The notes: generated by a model from the letters alone, not told the origin. DNA of 33,632 bases from Alphaproteobacteria bacterium (GCA_018336035.1 JAGXRD010000102.1:1-33632), one strand, 5' to 3'. Numbered from the stretch's first letter, positions 1 to 6,608 are shown. Made by a program: numbers and translations.

Positions 1-90
1 GCCTTCGCCTACATCCTCTGGCAATGGCGCAAGCGTGAGAAGGAATACCGCGACATCGAACGCGACGTTCGATTTTACGACGGCAGGTAG
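1..90 (+). CDS. C-terminal end of an unknown protein (cut by window edge)
   Basis: The window opens inside a reading frame that runs from base 1 to a TAG at 88-90, giving 29 residues ending FYDGR. The visible tail is rich in charged residues (several Arg, Lys, Glu) with aromatic residues before them, and could be the cytoplasmic end of a small membrane protein, but the rest lies outside the window. The next gene starts 3 bases after the stop, so it is probably in the same operon. No function can be given. Confidence 0.5.
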   Translation, partial: AFAYILWQWRKREKEYRDIERDVRFYDGR

Positions 91-93
91 GGC

Positions 94-378
94 ATGGCGA
101 AGAAACTCAACTCCGGCAACTTCTCAACCGAGCAGCTCAACCAGCTCGTGGCGCGTATCGAGCGGCTGTCCGAAGAAAAGCAGAGCCTCGTGGATGACAT
201 CAAGGAAGTCTACGCCGAGGCCAAGGCCCATGGCTTCAACCTGCAGATCCTTCGCTCCGTCATCCGCCTCCGCAAGCTCGACAAGGCCGACCTGGCCGAG
301 CAGGAAACCTTGACCGACGTCTACATGCGGGCGCTGGGGATGGATACCGGCGACACCACGGAAGCGGTCAGCGAGTAA
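94..378 (+). CDS. GapR-like DUF2312 family DNA-binding protein
   Basis: This 94-residue, mostly helical protein matches the DUF2312/GapR pattern: a long amphipathic first helix (EQLNQLVARIERLSEEK), then DIKEVYAEAKAHGFN and a basic segment LRSVIRLRKLDKAD. In alphaproteobacteria GapR is a nucleoid-associated protein that binds overtwisted, AT-rich DNA and helps replication and chromosome segregation. Phage copies may act on phage DNA or interfere with the host protein; that is inference. The ATG at 94 follows the previous stop by 3 bases. Length is that of the family (about 80-95 residues). Identification rests on recognised sequence pattern and size, not a search. Confidence 0.82.
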   Translation: MAKKLNSGNFSTEQLNQLVARIERLSEEKQSLVDDIKEVYAEAKAHGFNLQILRSVIRLRKLDKADLAEQETLTDVYMRALGMDTGDTTEAVSE

Positions 379-385
379 TCCCGCC

Positions 386-733
386 ATGTGGGGAAGGCCG
401 CGCAACAAATACGGCAACAAGCCAGTCAAGGCTGACGGGGTGACGTTTCATTCCCGTGGCGAACTTGGCCGCTGGCGAGAGCTGCAGCTTCTCCAGGAAG
501 GCCGGGCGATCTCGAACCTGAAGCGCCAGGTCCGATTCAGCCTCAAGGCCAACGGCAAGCACATCTGTTTTATGGTCCTGGATTACGCCTACACAGATCA
601 GAAGCGGCCGGTGGTTGAGGATTTCAAAAGCCCATCCACGCGCAAGGCGGCGGACTTCATCATCAAGAAGAAGCTTTTCGAAGCGAACTATCCCGACATC
701 GAATTCCGTATCAGCCAGCGGAGGCCGAATTGA
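386..733 (+). CDS. DUF1064 family nuclease-like protein
   Basis: The 115-residue product starts with the typical KYGNKPVKADGVTFHSRGE stretch of phage DUF1064 proteins, which are related to small PD-(D/E)XK (RecB/T7 endonuclease I-like) nucleases. Candidate catalytic residues are Glu26 (in HSRGE), Asp66 (LDYAY) and the Glu78-Asp79-Phe80-Lys81 group (VEDFKS), which fits the E...D...(E/D)xK order. A role in recombination or Holliday-junction processing during phage replication is inferred from the family and from its place among replication genes. The stop (731-733) overlaps a TTG that probably starts the next gene. Confidence 0.75.
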   Translation: MWGRPRNKYGNKPVKADGVTFHSRGELGRWRELQLLQEGRAISNLKRQVRFSLKANGKHICFMVLDYAYTDQKRPVVEDFKSPSTRKAADFIIKKKLFEANYPDIEFRISQRRPN

Positions 734-1170
734 CCGCCTGTCATGACATCAGAAACCCGATCACTATCGCCGAGGATAGCATTATCCGATCGCTGGCGTC
801 GGAAGGCTATCCGCCGGCGATGATCCGCGACGAGCTTTTTGACCGCGGGTACGCTCGGTCGAAAGACACAGTCCGGCTCTACATGTGGAAGCAAAAGATC
901 CATGTCGACCCGGTTGCCTCTCATTCCCGCCGGCTGGCGATATTCTCGAAGGCGGGCAAAGACGGCGGCGGCCGGCCGCCGAAGACCGTGCCACTGACTC
1001 CAGAACAATCAAACGCCGTGTTTGGCGAGGCGTTTACAGCCGGCAGCGACGGTCGGCAATACCAGGATGAGCCGCGCGCTGCCTGGAAGTCACGCGTGAC
1101 ACAGCCTCAACCCGTCCGCAATTACGGCTGCAACCATATGACTACTGGCGGCGTGGCGGTGTACGGATGA
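730..1170 (+). CDS. Unknown protein with possible helix-turn-helix
   Basis: The 146-residue frame begins at TTG 730, which overlaps the preceding stop as TTGA; no in-frame ATG lies near, so TTG is the best start. Residues about 18-52 (IIRSLASEGYPPAMIRDELFDRG, then SKDTVRLYMWK) look like a helix-turn-helix similar to those of phage transposase-like or regulatory proteins. The C-terminal half is Gly/Arg/Pro-rich with no recognised domain. The gene contains one copy of the 12-bp palindrome GTCACGCGTGAC (1089-1100). A DNA-binding role is possible but not proven. Confidence 0.5.
   Translation: MTACHDIRNPITIAEDSIIRSLASEGYPPAMIRDELFDRGYARSKDTVRLYMWKQKIHVDPVASHSRRLAIFSKAGKDGGGRPPKTVPLTPEQSNAVFGEAFTAGSDGRQYQDEPRAAWKSRVTQPQPVRNYGCNHMTTGGVAVYG
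1089..1100. repeat. 12-bp palindrome GTCACGCGTGAC, copy 1
   Basis: A perfect 12-bp palindrome that occurs three times in the window (also 6634-6645 and 6851-6862). This copy lies inside the 730-1170 gene. About 0.002 copies of a given 12-mer are expected in a random sequence of this length, so three copies suggest a protein-binding site. Confidence 0.55.
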
Positions 1171-1487
1171 GTCGGCTTCAAGATCCCGTGCGCGAGGCAG
1201 CCTGGCTCGCTGAATCAAAGGCCGGGATTCGCCAATATATCGAAACCGGTCGCCCGCCGCCGGGCTTTTTCACACCGCCGGCTGAGTCGGTATCACCACC
1301 CATGCGCCTGAATTTCCAGGATTGGGAATTGCGCGCCGTCCGCGATGCACTGCTGCAGGCCGGGCCGCGCGGCAACTACTACAAGTTGCTGCCCCGCGAC
1401 TTCCCGCGCAGCCAAACCTGCGTGCTGACGAAGGTTGCGATTACCGGCGGCCGGCAAGCATTCCTCGATAAGTACGGTGACTTATGA
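1167..1487 (+). CDS. Hypothetical protein
   Basis: A 106-residue product whose ATG overlaps the stop of the previous gene (ATGA at 1167). It has an N-terminal helical, charged part, a Pro-rich linker (RPPPGFFTPPAESVSPP, about residues 29-45) and a C-terminal part that may form a small helix-turn-helix-like fold (LPRDFPRSQTCVLTKVAITG). I do not recognise the family. Translational coupling with its neighbours on both sides (the next start ATGA overlaps its stop at 1484) supports it being real. Confidence 0.55.
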   Translation: MSRLQDPVREAAWLAESKAGIRQYIETGRPPPGFFTPPAESVSPPMRLNFQDWELRAVRDALLQAGPRGNYYKLLPRDFPRSQTCVLTKVAITGGRQAFLDKYGDL

Positions 1488-1663
1488 TCACAGAATCAGC
1501 CTACGAAGGCATGTCCTGCCAGTGGATCACATCCATGGGCCATGATGTCGCTGAGACGTGCCCAGAGCGCCGGGAATACGGCAAGCCCTACTGCATCCAG
1601 CATTGCAACATGGCCTATCAGCCGTTCGTGTGTGAGCCGGTAGAGCGGGCGGCACCGCGATGA
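1484..1663 (+). CDS. Small protein with GcrA-type C-terminal zinc motif
   Basis: A 59-residue gene with ATGA overlaps at both ends (1484 and 1660). It carries Cys12 in CQW, Cys26, then Cys37 and His40 in YCIQHC, followed by AYQP. This spacing (CxW ... C ... YCxxH ... AYxP) closely resembles the C-terminal part of GcrA, the alphaproteobacterial cell-cycle transcription factor that contacts sigma-70. The N-terminal DNA-binding part of GcrA is absent. A role in altering host transcription by mimicking this contact is inference; simple zinc-binding by an unrelated small protein is the alternative. Confidence 0.6.
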   Translation: MITESAYEGMSCQWITSMGHDVAETCPERREYGKPYCIQHCNMAYQPFVCEPVERAAPR

Positions 1664-1917
1664 CAATAAACTGCCCATTTTGCCTAGGTAAAGGCCAGGT
1701 GCAGACTCAGCGGGAGAAGCGCAACGCTGAATGGGCGCTGTTGCGGTCGCAGGGCGTATCGATATCGGAGATATCCCGGCGGTCAGGCTTTGACCGGGCA
1801 ACCATCAAGGCGGCCACAGAGCCCGCTTACGCAGCCCATAGACGCGAGCAGATGCGGTTCCGTTACTACCTGAATAACGTCCTGCCGCGCGAGCTGGATG
1901 CGGAGGCCTCCCGGTAA
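1660..1917 (+). CDS. Small zinc-finger/helix-turn-helix protein
   Basis: The 85-residue product begins with a Cys5-Pro-Phe-Cys8 knuckle followed by GKG, reminiscent of DnaJ-type or zinc-ribbon fingers but with only one CxxC pair. Residues about 24-52 (WALLRSQGVSISEISRRSG, then FDRATIKAA) form a clear helix-turn-helix of the kind seen in small phage regulators. The rest is basic and helical. It probably binds DNA and may regulate early genes. It starts on an ATGA overlap, and its TAA is directly followed by the ATG of the replication protein, so all are expressed together. Confidence 0.6.
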   Translation: MTINCPFCLGKGQVQTQREKRNAEWALLRSQGVSISEISRRSGFDRATIKAATEPAYAAHRREQMRFRYYLNNVLPRELDAEASR

Positions 1918-2703
1918 ATGGCACGTATCCGCACCATCAAGCCGGAGTTCTGGAAGCACGAGGACCTGAGCGCCCTACCGGAAGCCACACACATGCTCGC
2001 TGCGGCCCTGCTGAATTATGCGGACGACGAAGGCTACTTCAACGCAAATCCGAAACTGATCACTGCGGAATTGTCACCGCTCCGTGAGCCCTCAGTGAGC
2101 ATTCAAGACAGCCTCAAATCGCTCTATGAGATCGGCTATTTGAGGCTTGGTCATGGTGAGGATGGGCGGCGGTACGGCCACATCATCGAATTCACCGAGC
2201 ATCAGCGGATCAACCGGCCAACTGATAGTAAAATCAAACAGATAACAATTGTGTGGGATGAAGCACTGACGCCTCACACACATTTCACTGAACAGTCACC
2301 GCCGGAAAGGAACAGGGAACAGGGAAAGGAACAGGGAAGGGAAGGGAACAGGGAGGGTGGCGCTGACGCGCCCGACGAAGTCGCCGATGCGGCTGATCTG
2401 TGGAACGCCCTCGCCCGCCGGCACTCGCTGCCAACCATCCAATTACTCACAGACGAACGGCGCTCGAAGTTGAGGAAGAGGCTTTCCGAGGCCGGCGGCC
2501 TGGACGGATGGCGTCACGCGCTGGGCAAGGTCGCGGCAGCGAAGTGGATGCATGGCGAGAACGACCGCGGCTGGAAGGCCGACATCGACTTCGTTCTGCA
2601 GCGGAAGAGTTTCACCAGGCTCATGGAGGGCGGCTACGACCGCGCCCCGCCGAAGGGCCAAGACAACGGAATATTCACCCTGATCGATGAGGGCCGAGTA
2701 TGA
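1918..2703 (+). CDS. Phage replisome-organiser-like protein (O-protein/DnaD-type)
   Basis: The 261-residue protein starts MARIRTIKPEFWKHEDL, the hallmark opening of phage replication proteins with an N-terminal winged-helix domain (about residues 1-105). A strongly charged linker of repeated Arg/Glu/Gln/Gly (about 128-147) follows, encoded by four GGAACAGGGA repeats, then a C-terminal helical domain (LWNALARRHSLPTIQ to the end) that resembles DnaD/DnaT-type partner-binding regions. By family, it should bind the phage origin and recruit the host helicase. The repeats inside the gene may themselves be the origin, as in lambdoid O genes. The start ATG abuts the previous TAA. Confidence 0.72.
   Translation: MARIRTIKPEFWKHEDLSALPEATHMLAAALLNYADDEGYFNANPKLITAELSPLREPSVSIQDSLKSLYEIGYLRLGHGEDGRRYGHIIEFTEHQRINRPTDSKIKQITIVWDEALTPHTHFTEQSPPERNREQGKEQGREGNREGGADAPDEVADAADLWNALARRHSLPTIQLLTDERRSKLRKRLSEAGGLDGWRHALGKVAAAKWMHGENDRGWKADIDFVLQRKSFTRLMEGGYDRAPPKGQDNGIFTLIDEGRV
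2309..2354 (+). repeat. Direct repeats GGAACAGGGA (possible origin iterons)
   Basis: Four exact copies of GGAACAGGGA lie at 2309-2318, 2316-2325, 2328-2337 and 2345-2354, within an almost pure purine strand. They sit in the linker-coding part of the replication gene, where lambdoid phages keep their origin. An origin role is inferred; a purely coding explanation (Glu/Arg/Gln/Gly linker) is possible. Confidence 0.5.
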
Positions 2704-3224
2704 ACCATATCGCGGTGCGCCCCGACCAGAGTTTCAAGAATCTGCTTCATTGCGAAGACAGCGAGGGTAACTGGATCGCACCCCGAGTCATTACGTCGGC
2801 CATGCAGCAGCAGGCGTTGGCGATCCTGGCGGATTATCCGTCGCGCCTAGCGCCAGCAGAGATGGACGGAAAACGGCGTTGGCTCGCATCGATCGCTGTG
2901 GCATCAGCCGGCAAGATGAGCAGCAGCGAGGCCGAAAAGCGGCTGGCGCTTTACGCCGATCTACTCGATCACGAGGCGGGGTGTTTCACGAAATCCAGTC
3001 TTGCCCGCGCCGCCGCCAAGTTCAAATGGTTCCCCAGCTTTGCCGAGGTTAAGGAAGAGCTGGATGCCGAGCGCCGCCGGCTTTACGTCGAGGCTGACCG
3101 GCTAAAGCGCATGGCCAACCCGCCAGCCAGTGTTCCGCCCAGAGAGCCCCCGACGCAGGAACAGCAGGAGCGCGTCGCTGCAGCGATCCGTGAGGCCGGT
3201 ATCGCAATCAACGTGACGCCATGA
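2700..3224 (+). CDS. Probable replication-associated protein
   Basis: A 174-residue, largely helical protein that overlaps the replisome-organiser gene by ATGA. Middle part SSSEAEKRLALYADLLDHEAG, then SLARAAAKFKWFPSFAEV (about residues 75-119) resembles a conserved helical segment in phage proteins encoded next to DnaD/O-like genes (helicase-loader or loader-like partners). No Walker motif is present, so it is not a DnaC-type ATPase. The C-terminus is Pro/Glu-rich. A role as partner of the upstream protein is inferred only from position and this loose resemblance. Confidence 0.5.
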   Translation: MNHIAVRPDQSFKNLLHCEDSEGNWIAPRVITSAMQQQALAILADYPSRLAPAEMDGKRRWLASIAVASAGKMSSSEAEKRLALYADLLDHEAGCFTKSSLARAAAKFKWFPSFAEVKEELDAERRRLYVEADRLKRMANPPASVPPREPPTQEQQERVAAAIREAGIAINVTP

Positions 3225-3424
3225 ACCACGAACCCCGCCTCACCATGATCCAATCAACCGGAGCCCTGCGGTTTCATCACCCCTGCAGCGTATGCGGAGC
3301 TGAAGCATCACGCGGCACAGGCTGCGCTCTCCTTCGATACATGAGGCAGAAAGAATCCGGGATGACACCAGATAAGAAGCTGCTGGGGGACTGGCGGTGT
3401 TCCCAGCATCAGGTGTCGAAGTGA
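3221..3424 (+). CDS. Small zinc-ribbon protein
   Basis: The 67-residue product has Cys22-x2-Cys25 (HPCSVCGAEA), Cys35 and Cys60-x2-His63 (DWRCSQHQ), which would form one zinc ribbon. Similar short proteins are common in alphaproteobacterial phages beside replication genes; their role is unknown. It starts on an ATGA overlap (3221). Its stop overlaps a GTG (3421) that is the better start of the methyltransferase gene, so the two are translationally coupled. Confidence 0.6.
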   Translation: MNHEPRLTMIQSTGALRFHHPCSVCGAEASRGTGCALLRYMRQKESGMTPDKKLLGDWRCSQHQVSK

Positions 3425-4515
3425 CGGCCTGGTATAATGAAATCGACCCATACGCCGCCCAATGGCTCCGCAATCTCATTGCAGCAGGCCATATCGCTCC
3501 TGGTGAAGTAGACGAACGAAGCATCACAGAGGTTCAACCGGATGACCTTAAAGGGTTTACACAGTGCCATTTCTTCGCCGGCGTCGGCATCTGGTCGCTT
3601 GCCCTACGAATGGCCGGTTGGCCAGACGGGCGACCTGTTTGGACCGGCTCCTGTCCCTGTCAGCCCTTCAGTGTTGCGGGAAAGCAGAAAGGCTTCACCG
3701 ACGAACGCCACCTCTGGCCCGTCTGGCAGCGCCTTATTGCCGAGCGACGCCCTCCAGTCGTTTTTGGAGAGCAGGTTGCGGCAGCGTCTCAATGGCTCGG
3801 ACTTGTGCGAGGTGATCTGGAAGCCATGGGTTACGCCGTGGGGTGCGAAGCTATCCAAGCCGCGAGCGCGGGTGCGGACCATCTCCGCGACAGGTTCTGG
3901 TTTGTGGGCGACGATACGCGCCTCGGAAGGGGAGAAGGGTGGTCCGAACATGAAGTTCGGTGCGGGCGGCCAGCCATTGCCGGCAATGGCTGCACAGGCG
4001 TCGGCCAGGCCGACGCCTACGACACGGGATCACAAGGACGGCCACTATCAGCCGAATGTGCCGGTGAACGGGCTGTTGGGCAGAATGGTATGGCCCTCAC
4101 CGACCAGCCTAGCCCCAGCGAAGGACGGGAACAACGAAGCGGGGAACAGTGCAGGTCTGGTGGCTATCAGGAAGCATGCGATGGCGGCCGACAAGGCGCT
4201 GTATCCAACGCCGAATGCACAGGTGATGGCCGGCGACCCGGAGAAGCTTCTCGCGCGCCGCGAGAAGTTGAAGGAGAAATGGGGCAACAACGGGTTTGGC
4301 CTGAACATTCATCAGTTTGCGGCGGTGGAAGCGATTTCGACTGGGTCATCGGAGCAGACGGAAAAGCGAGGCGCGTTAAACCCGGAATTCGTCTGCTGGT
4401 TAATGGGCATCCCAACCGAGTGGCTAAGCTGCGCGCCTTCGGAAACGCCATCGATCCTCGCCCGGCGTCGGAATGGATCGGTGCCTATCTCGACCGAGAG
4501 TCCGTAGCAGCATGA
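3421..4515 (+). CDS. DNA (cytosine-5) methyltransferase
   Basis: The product (364 residues from the GTG at 3421) transfers a methyl group from S-adenosylmethionine to C5 of cytosine in DNA. Motif I is HFFAGVG (about 50-56), motif IV GSCPCQPFS with catalytic Cys80, motif VI is the variant FGEQVA, motif VIII is HLRDRFWFVG, and motif X is AFGNAID near the C-terminus (preceded by GHPNRVAKLR). GTG 3421 overlaps the previous stop as GTGA and gives the usual start (TAWYNEIDPYAAQWL); an upstream GTG at 3397 is less likely. Probably protects phage DNA from restriction. The middle (about residues 165-300) is a Gly/Arg/Glu/Ser-rich stretch with little obvious fold. In that region another frame looks more protein-like (see 3542-4507), so the target-recognition region is unclear. 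Confidence 0.85.
   Translation: MTAWYNEIDPYAAQWLRNLIAAGHIAPGEVDERSITEVQPDDLKGFTQCHFFAGVGIWSLALRMAGWPDGRPVWTGSCPCQPFSVAGKQKGFTDERHLWPVWQRLIAERRPPVVFGEQVAAASQWLGLVRGDLEAMGYAVGCEAIQAASAGADHLRDRFWFVGDDTRLGRGEGWSEHEVRCGRPAIAGNGCTGVGQADAYDTGSQGRPLSAECAGERAVGQNGMALTDQPSPSEGREQRSGEQCRSGGYQEACDGGRQGAVSNAECTGDGRRPGEASRAPREVEGEMGQQRVWPEHSSVCGGGSDFDWVIGADGKARRVKPGIRLLVNGHPNRVAKLRAFGNAIDPRPASEWIGAYLDRESVAA
3542..4507 (+). CDS. Overprinted protein inside the methyltransferase gene
   Basis: A 321-codon frame lies entirely within the methyltransferase gene, in another frame. Its translation looks like a real protein: SPSVLRESRKASPTNATSGP, then LESRLRQRL, WKPWVTPWGAKLS, RARVRTISATGSG, TPTTRDHKDG, WPSPTSLAPAKDGNNEAGN and LNPEFVCWLMGIPTEW. 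I recognise these as recurring segments of hypothetical phage proteins encoded at cytosine-methyltransferase loci. The ATG at 3542 has only a weak ribosome site, so the start is uncertain. Function is unknown; an accessory or specificity role for the methyltransferase is speculation. It stops at 4505-4507, 8 bases before the methyltransferase does. Confidence 0.6.
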   Translation: MTLKGLHSAISSPASASGRLPYEWPVGQTGDLFGPAPVPVSPSVLRESRKASPTNATSGPSGSALLPSDALQSFLESRLRQRLNGSDLCEVIWKPWVTPWGAKLSKPRARVRTISATGSGLWATIRASEGEKGGPNMKFGAGGQPLPAMAAQASARPTPTTRDHKDGHYQPNVPVNGLLGRMVWPSPTSLAPAKDGNNEAGNSAGLVAIRKHAMAADKALYPTPNAQVMAGDPEKLLARREKLKEKWGNNGFGLNIHQFAAVEAISTGSSEQTEKRGALNPEFVCWLMGIPTEWLSCAPSETPSILARRRNGSVPISTESP

Positions 4516-4718
4516 AAGACCACGACAAGACCTACACCAGCCTATCGAAGCACATTCAATCCGGTAGAGGCCCTGACGATGAAGCAAGGACATGCCACCT
4601 CAGAAGGGCGGCATTCGAGCAGCAGAGGGTAGCAGTGATTCACCTGGACAAGTGCAATGACGACTGGACACGGCAGGTTGTGATCAATGAGGCGAAACGG
4701 CAGATGGGGATTGTGTGA
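4512..4718 (+). CDS. Small hypothetical protein
   Basis: Starting at ATG 4512, which overlaps the methyltransferase stop (ATGA), the product has 68 residues: MKDHDKTYTSLSKHIQSG and so on, ending AKRQMGIV. It is polar with two cysteines (in ARTCHL and DKCNDD) and no recognised domain. An upstream in-frame ATG at 4473 lies inside the methyltransferase C-terminus and is less likely. It is coupled to the next gene through a GTGA overlap at 4715. Confidence 0.55.
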   Translation: MKDHDKTYTSLSKHIQSGRGPDDEARTCHLRRAAFEQQRVAVIHLDKCNDDWTRQVVINEAKRQMGIV

Positions 4719-5077
4719 TCATGGAACAGCATCCTTCTTTCGGCGCATTCACGCCCGACCAGATTGCCGGCTTCCTAGCGGCGCAGCCCGGCAAGTGGCA
4801 TGCCGATGTCCGCAAGGTCGACCCGTTGTTCGGCTACGAAAACCCTGACGATGCGCCGCTCGTAACCTACCGTGTCACGGTGTCTCAGACCGTCAAGGTG
4901 ACGGAACACGCAACATTCGAGGTCGAAGCTTACGGCGAAAAAGATGCCGAGATTAAGACCGCAAAGATGCTGGACGACCACAAGTTTGCCGAGAAGCTGT
5001 CGTGGTGGGAGTCCGACCGAGACGACACCATGGACCCGTTCGAGATTGTCGATGTCGAACCGAAGGCCACCGCATGA
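4715..5077 (+). CDS. Hypothetical protein
   Basis: A 120-residue acidic protein. The GTG at 4715 overlaps the previous stop; the ATG at 4721 is an almost equal alternative, with GGGGA lying upstream of both. The central part (VTYRVTVSQTVKVTEHATFEVEAYGE) is strongly beta-like and is followed by a helix (EKDAEIKTAKMLDD) and an acidic end. I do not recognise a family. Position between DNA modification and small early genes suggests an accessory early function. Confidence 0.5.
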   Translation: MIMEQHPSFGAFTPDQIAGFLAAQPGKWHADVRKVDPLFGYENPDDAPLVTYRVTVSQTVKVTEHATFEVEAYGEKDAEIKTAKMLDDHKFAEKLSWWESDRDDTMDPFEIVDVEPKATA

Positions 5078-5718
5078 CCCGCACCCCTCCCATCGCCAGC
5101 GTATCCACCATCCAACAGCGCATAGCAGAAGCAAAGAAGCCCTATAGGGCACCAAAGCCGGATAGGCCGAGCTGTGCGTTTGTGGTTCGGAACGGCGTCG
5201 CAGTAGCGGTAATGTCGGATGCCGGCCCAACCCCGGAACGCGTGTTGCAGAGCCAGGAGATCGACCCGAAGACGGGCGAGGTCTATGGCGGCGTCACGAC
5301 CGAAAAGACGATGGTAGACGGGGAGGTGCGGCACCCCCACAAGGTCTATGACGACTTGGACCGCATGAAGCAGAAGGGCCAGCTTTCGGAAGAGGAATGG
5401 AAGCAGGGCCGCAAGTTTCGCGACGAGTTCGACATGGCCGGGCTGGACCCGCTCAAAGCCTCAGATCCCGGCCGATCTCCGGCAGGGAAGGCGGGCAGTC
5501 CCAGCGAACGCATCATGTGGGCTAAGGATTACGTCAACGAGTGCATACAGAGGGTTGGTGGGCATGGCGCCGCTACCGCCCTGGCTCTGTGGTGGGTTGT
5601 TGGCGACGGCCTGACGCACACAGAAGCAGCTCGACGCATCGGACCATGGGTTGACAAGAAGCATGTCGCAGGGCTCGTTATTGCAGCTCTGGGAGTGCTG
5701 GCTATGCCAAGGAGATAG
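5074..5718 (+). CDS. Hypothetical protein, possibly DUF6456-like regulator
   Basis: The 214-residue product begins at ATG 5074 (ATGA overlap). Its middle contains EEEWKQGRKFRDEFDMAGLD followed by PLKASD, a pattern that resembles DUF6456 proteins of alphaproteobacteria. The C-terminal third (ERIMWAKDYVNECIQRVGGH ... LTHTEAARRIGPWVDKKHVAG) looks like a helix-turn-helix of the late-regulator/antiterminator type. As the last sizeable gene before the head module, it could be a late-gene regulator, but that is inference from position and a weak motif. Confidence 0.45.
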   Translation: MTRTPPIASVSTIQQRIAEAKKPYRAPKPDRPSCAFVVRNGVAVAVMSDAGPTPERVLQSQEIDPKTGEVYGGVTTEKTMVDGEVRHPHKVYDDLDRMKQKGQLSEEEWKQGRKFRDEFDMAGLDPLKASDPGRSPAGKAGSPSERIMWAKDYVNECIQRVGGHGAATALALWWVVGDGLTHTEAARRIGPWVDKKHVAGLVIAALGVLAMPRR

Positions 5719-5724
5719 GCGCCG

Positions 5725-5964
5725 ATGTCGTTGTTCGATCAGATGTACGAAGCGCTTATAAATGCGAAAGACGACCAGGGACGCGACGCTATCGGCGGCG
5801 CTTGGAACATGTGGGTAATCGAAGGCGGCTTCGGCGGCCCCGATGAAGATTCATCTACCGCCGTAGAGCAGGCCATCAAGCGCGGCCTGTCTGAGGCCCT
5901 CCGACTTTATGAGGCGGCTCCAGAAGCAGAGCGCGCCAAATTACTGGCTATGCCGAAGAGGTGA
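5725..5964 (+). CDS. Small hypothetical protein
   Basis: A 79-residue acidic protein (MSLFDQMYEALINAKDDQGR ...) with ATG at 5725, 6 bases after the previous stop. The end (ALRLYEAAPEAERAKLLAMP) is helical. I do not recognise the family. Both this gene and the previous one end in a very similar AMP(K/R)R tail (LAMPRR and LAMPKR), which may reflect a small local duplication of the gene ends. Confidence 0.45.
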   Translation: MSLFDQMYEALINAKDDQGRDAIGGAWNMWVIEGGFGGPDEDSSTAVEQAIKRGLSEALRLYEAAPEAERAKLLAMPKR

Positions 5965-5967
5965 GGG

Positions 5968-6363
5968 ATGACGCCGTTCAACTGGAAACCCATGGCGACA
6001 CTGCCGGCAGAGTTCAAAGATGGCCGCGATGTCATCGTCGGCTTCGATGTGGCGTCGGTCTGGATCACGCGTAGCGCCTGGTGGCGGAAGCCGGAGGATA
6101 ACCCGGCCGAGTTCGATGCTGACGACGAGGGTTGGTGGTCCTACAGGCACAGCATTACGCAGGAGAAGCTGGACGAATATATGACGCCGACACATTGGCT
6201 TTGCGAGGCGCCGCCGCCGCCGGACGCTGACCACCGGGAAGTCCCCACCCGCACCCGCCGCAACGAAGCCACCCCCTTCGGCCATCGTGTCAGTGGCACG
6301 GTCGATCTCTTCGATTCTGCCTTTCACGTTTTTTGTAAGCGCCTCGGCATCGTTTCCACTTGA
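5968..6363 (+). CDS. DUF551-like phage protein
   Basis: The 131-residue protein starts MTPFNWKPMATLP and continues with DGRDVIVGFD, WWRKPEDNPAEF, WWSYRHSITQEKLDEYMTPT and THWLCEAPPPPD. This W-x-PMxTLP ... DGxxVI ... PTHWxxxPxPP layout is the DUF551-like pattern of small accessory phage proteins; function is unknown. The last 40 or so residues (after PPPDAD) do not belong to the domain and may be recently added or degenerate sequence. It is the last gene before a 284-bp non-coding gap. Confidence 0.65.
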   Translation: MTPFNWKPMATLPAEFKDGRDVIVGFDVASVWITRSAWWRKPEDNPAEFDADDEGWWSYRHSITQEKLDEYMTPTHWLCEAPPPPDADHREVPTRTRRNEATPFGHRVSGTVDLFDSAFHVFCKRLGIVST

Positions 6364-6408
6364 CACCGGGCCCGAGATATGGGCAATATTACGAAGCTAC
6401 AAGGATTG

Positions 6409-6440
6409 CGCCGGCAGGGAAACCTAGCCGGCGTTTCTCA
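6409..6440 (+). terminator. Probable intrinsic terminator of early operon
   Basis: CGCCGGCAGG (6409-6418) and CCT-A-GCCGGCG (6423-6433) form a 10-bp stem with one bulged A and a GAAA tetraloop, followed by a weak T-rich tract (TTTCTC). The stem and loop are very stable but the T run is poor, so efficiency may be partial. Confidence 0.5.
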
Positions 6441-6510
6441 TTCCGGCCTGCCGCGGTAATCCATAATTAGGGATGCAGTGACCCTATGCCGCGATAGACC
6501 AGACTGAGAC

Positions 6511-6533
6511 GTGCGTCGAGATATTCGACGCGC
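6511..6533. promoter_or_regulatory. Inverted repeat (operator-like dyad)
   Basis: GCGTCGA (6513-6519) and TCGACGC (6525-6531) form perfect 7-bp arms around GATAT, extendable to 9 bp with one G-T pair. It lies in the gap and no T run follows, so an operator is more likely than a terminator. The binding protein is unknown. Confidence 0.35.
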
Positions 6534-6608
6534 CAGGTGCCGGCGGGTTCGTCCTGTCGATAGGGTCTAGGGTTCCGGAACTCCGATGACCGCGCACCGC
6601 CCATCAAC

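Noticed and set aside
6379-6459. 26-codon ATG frame in the early/late gap
   Set aside because: It has no ribosome site and crosses the terminator-like hairpin.
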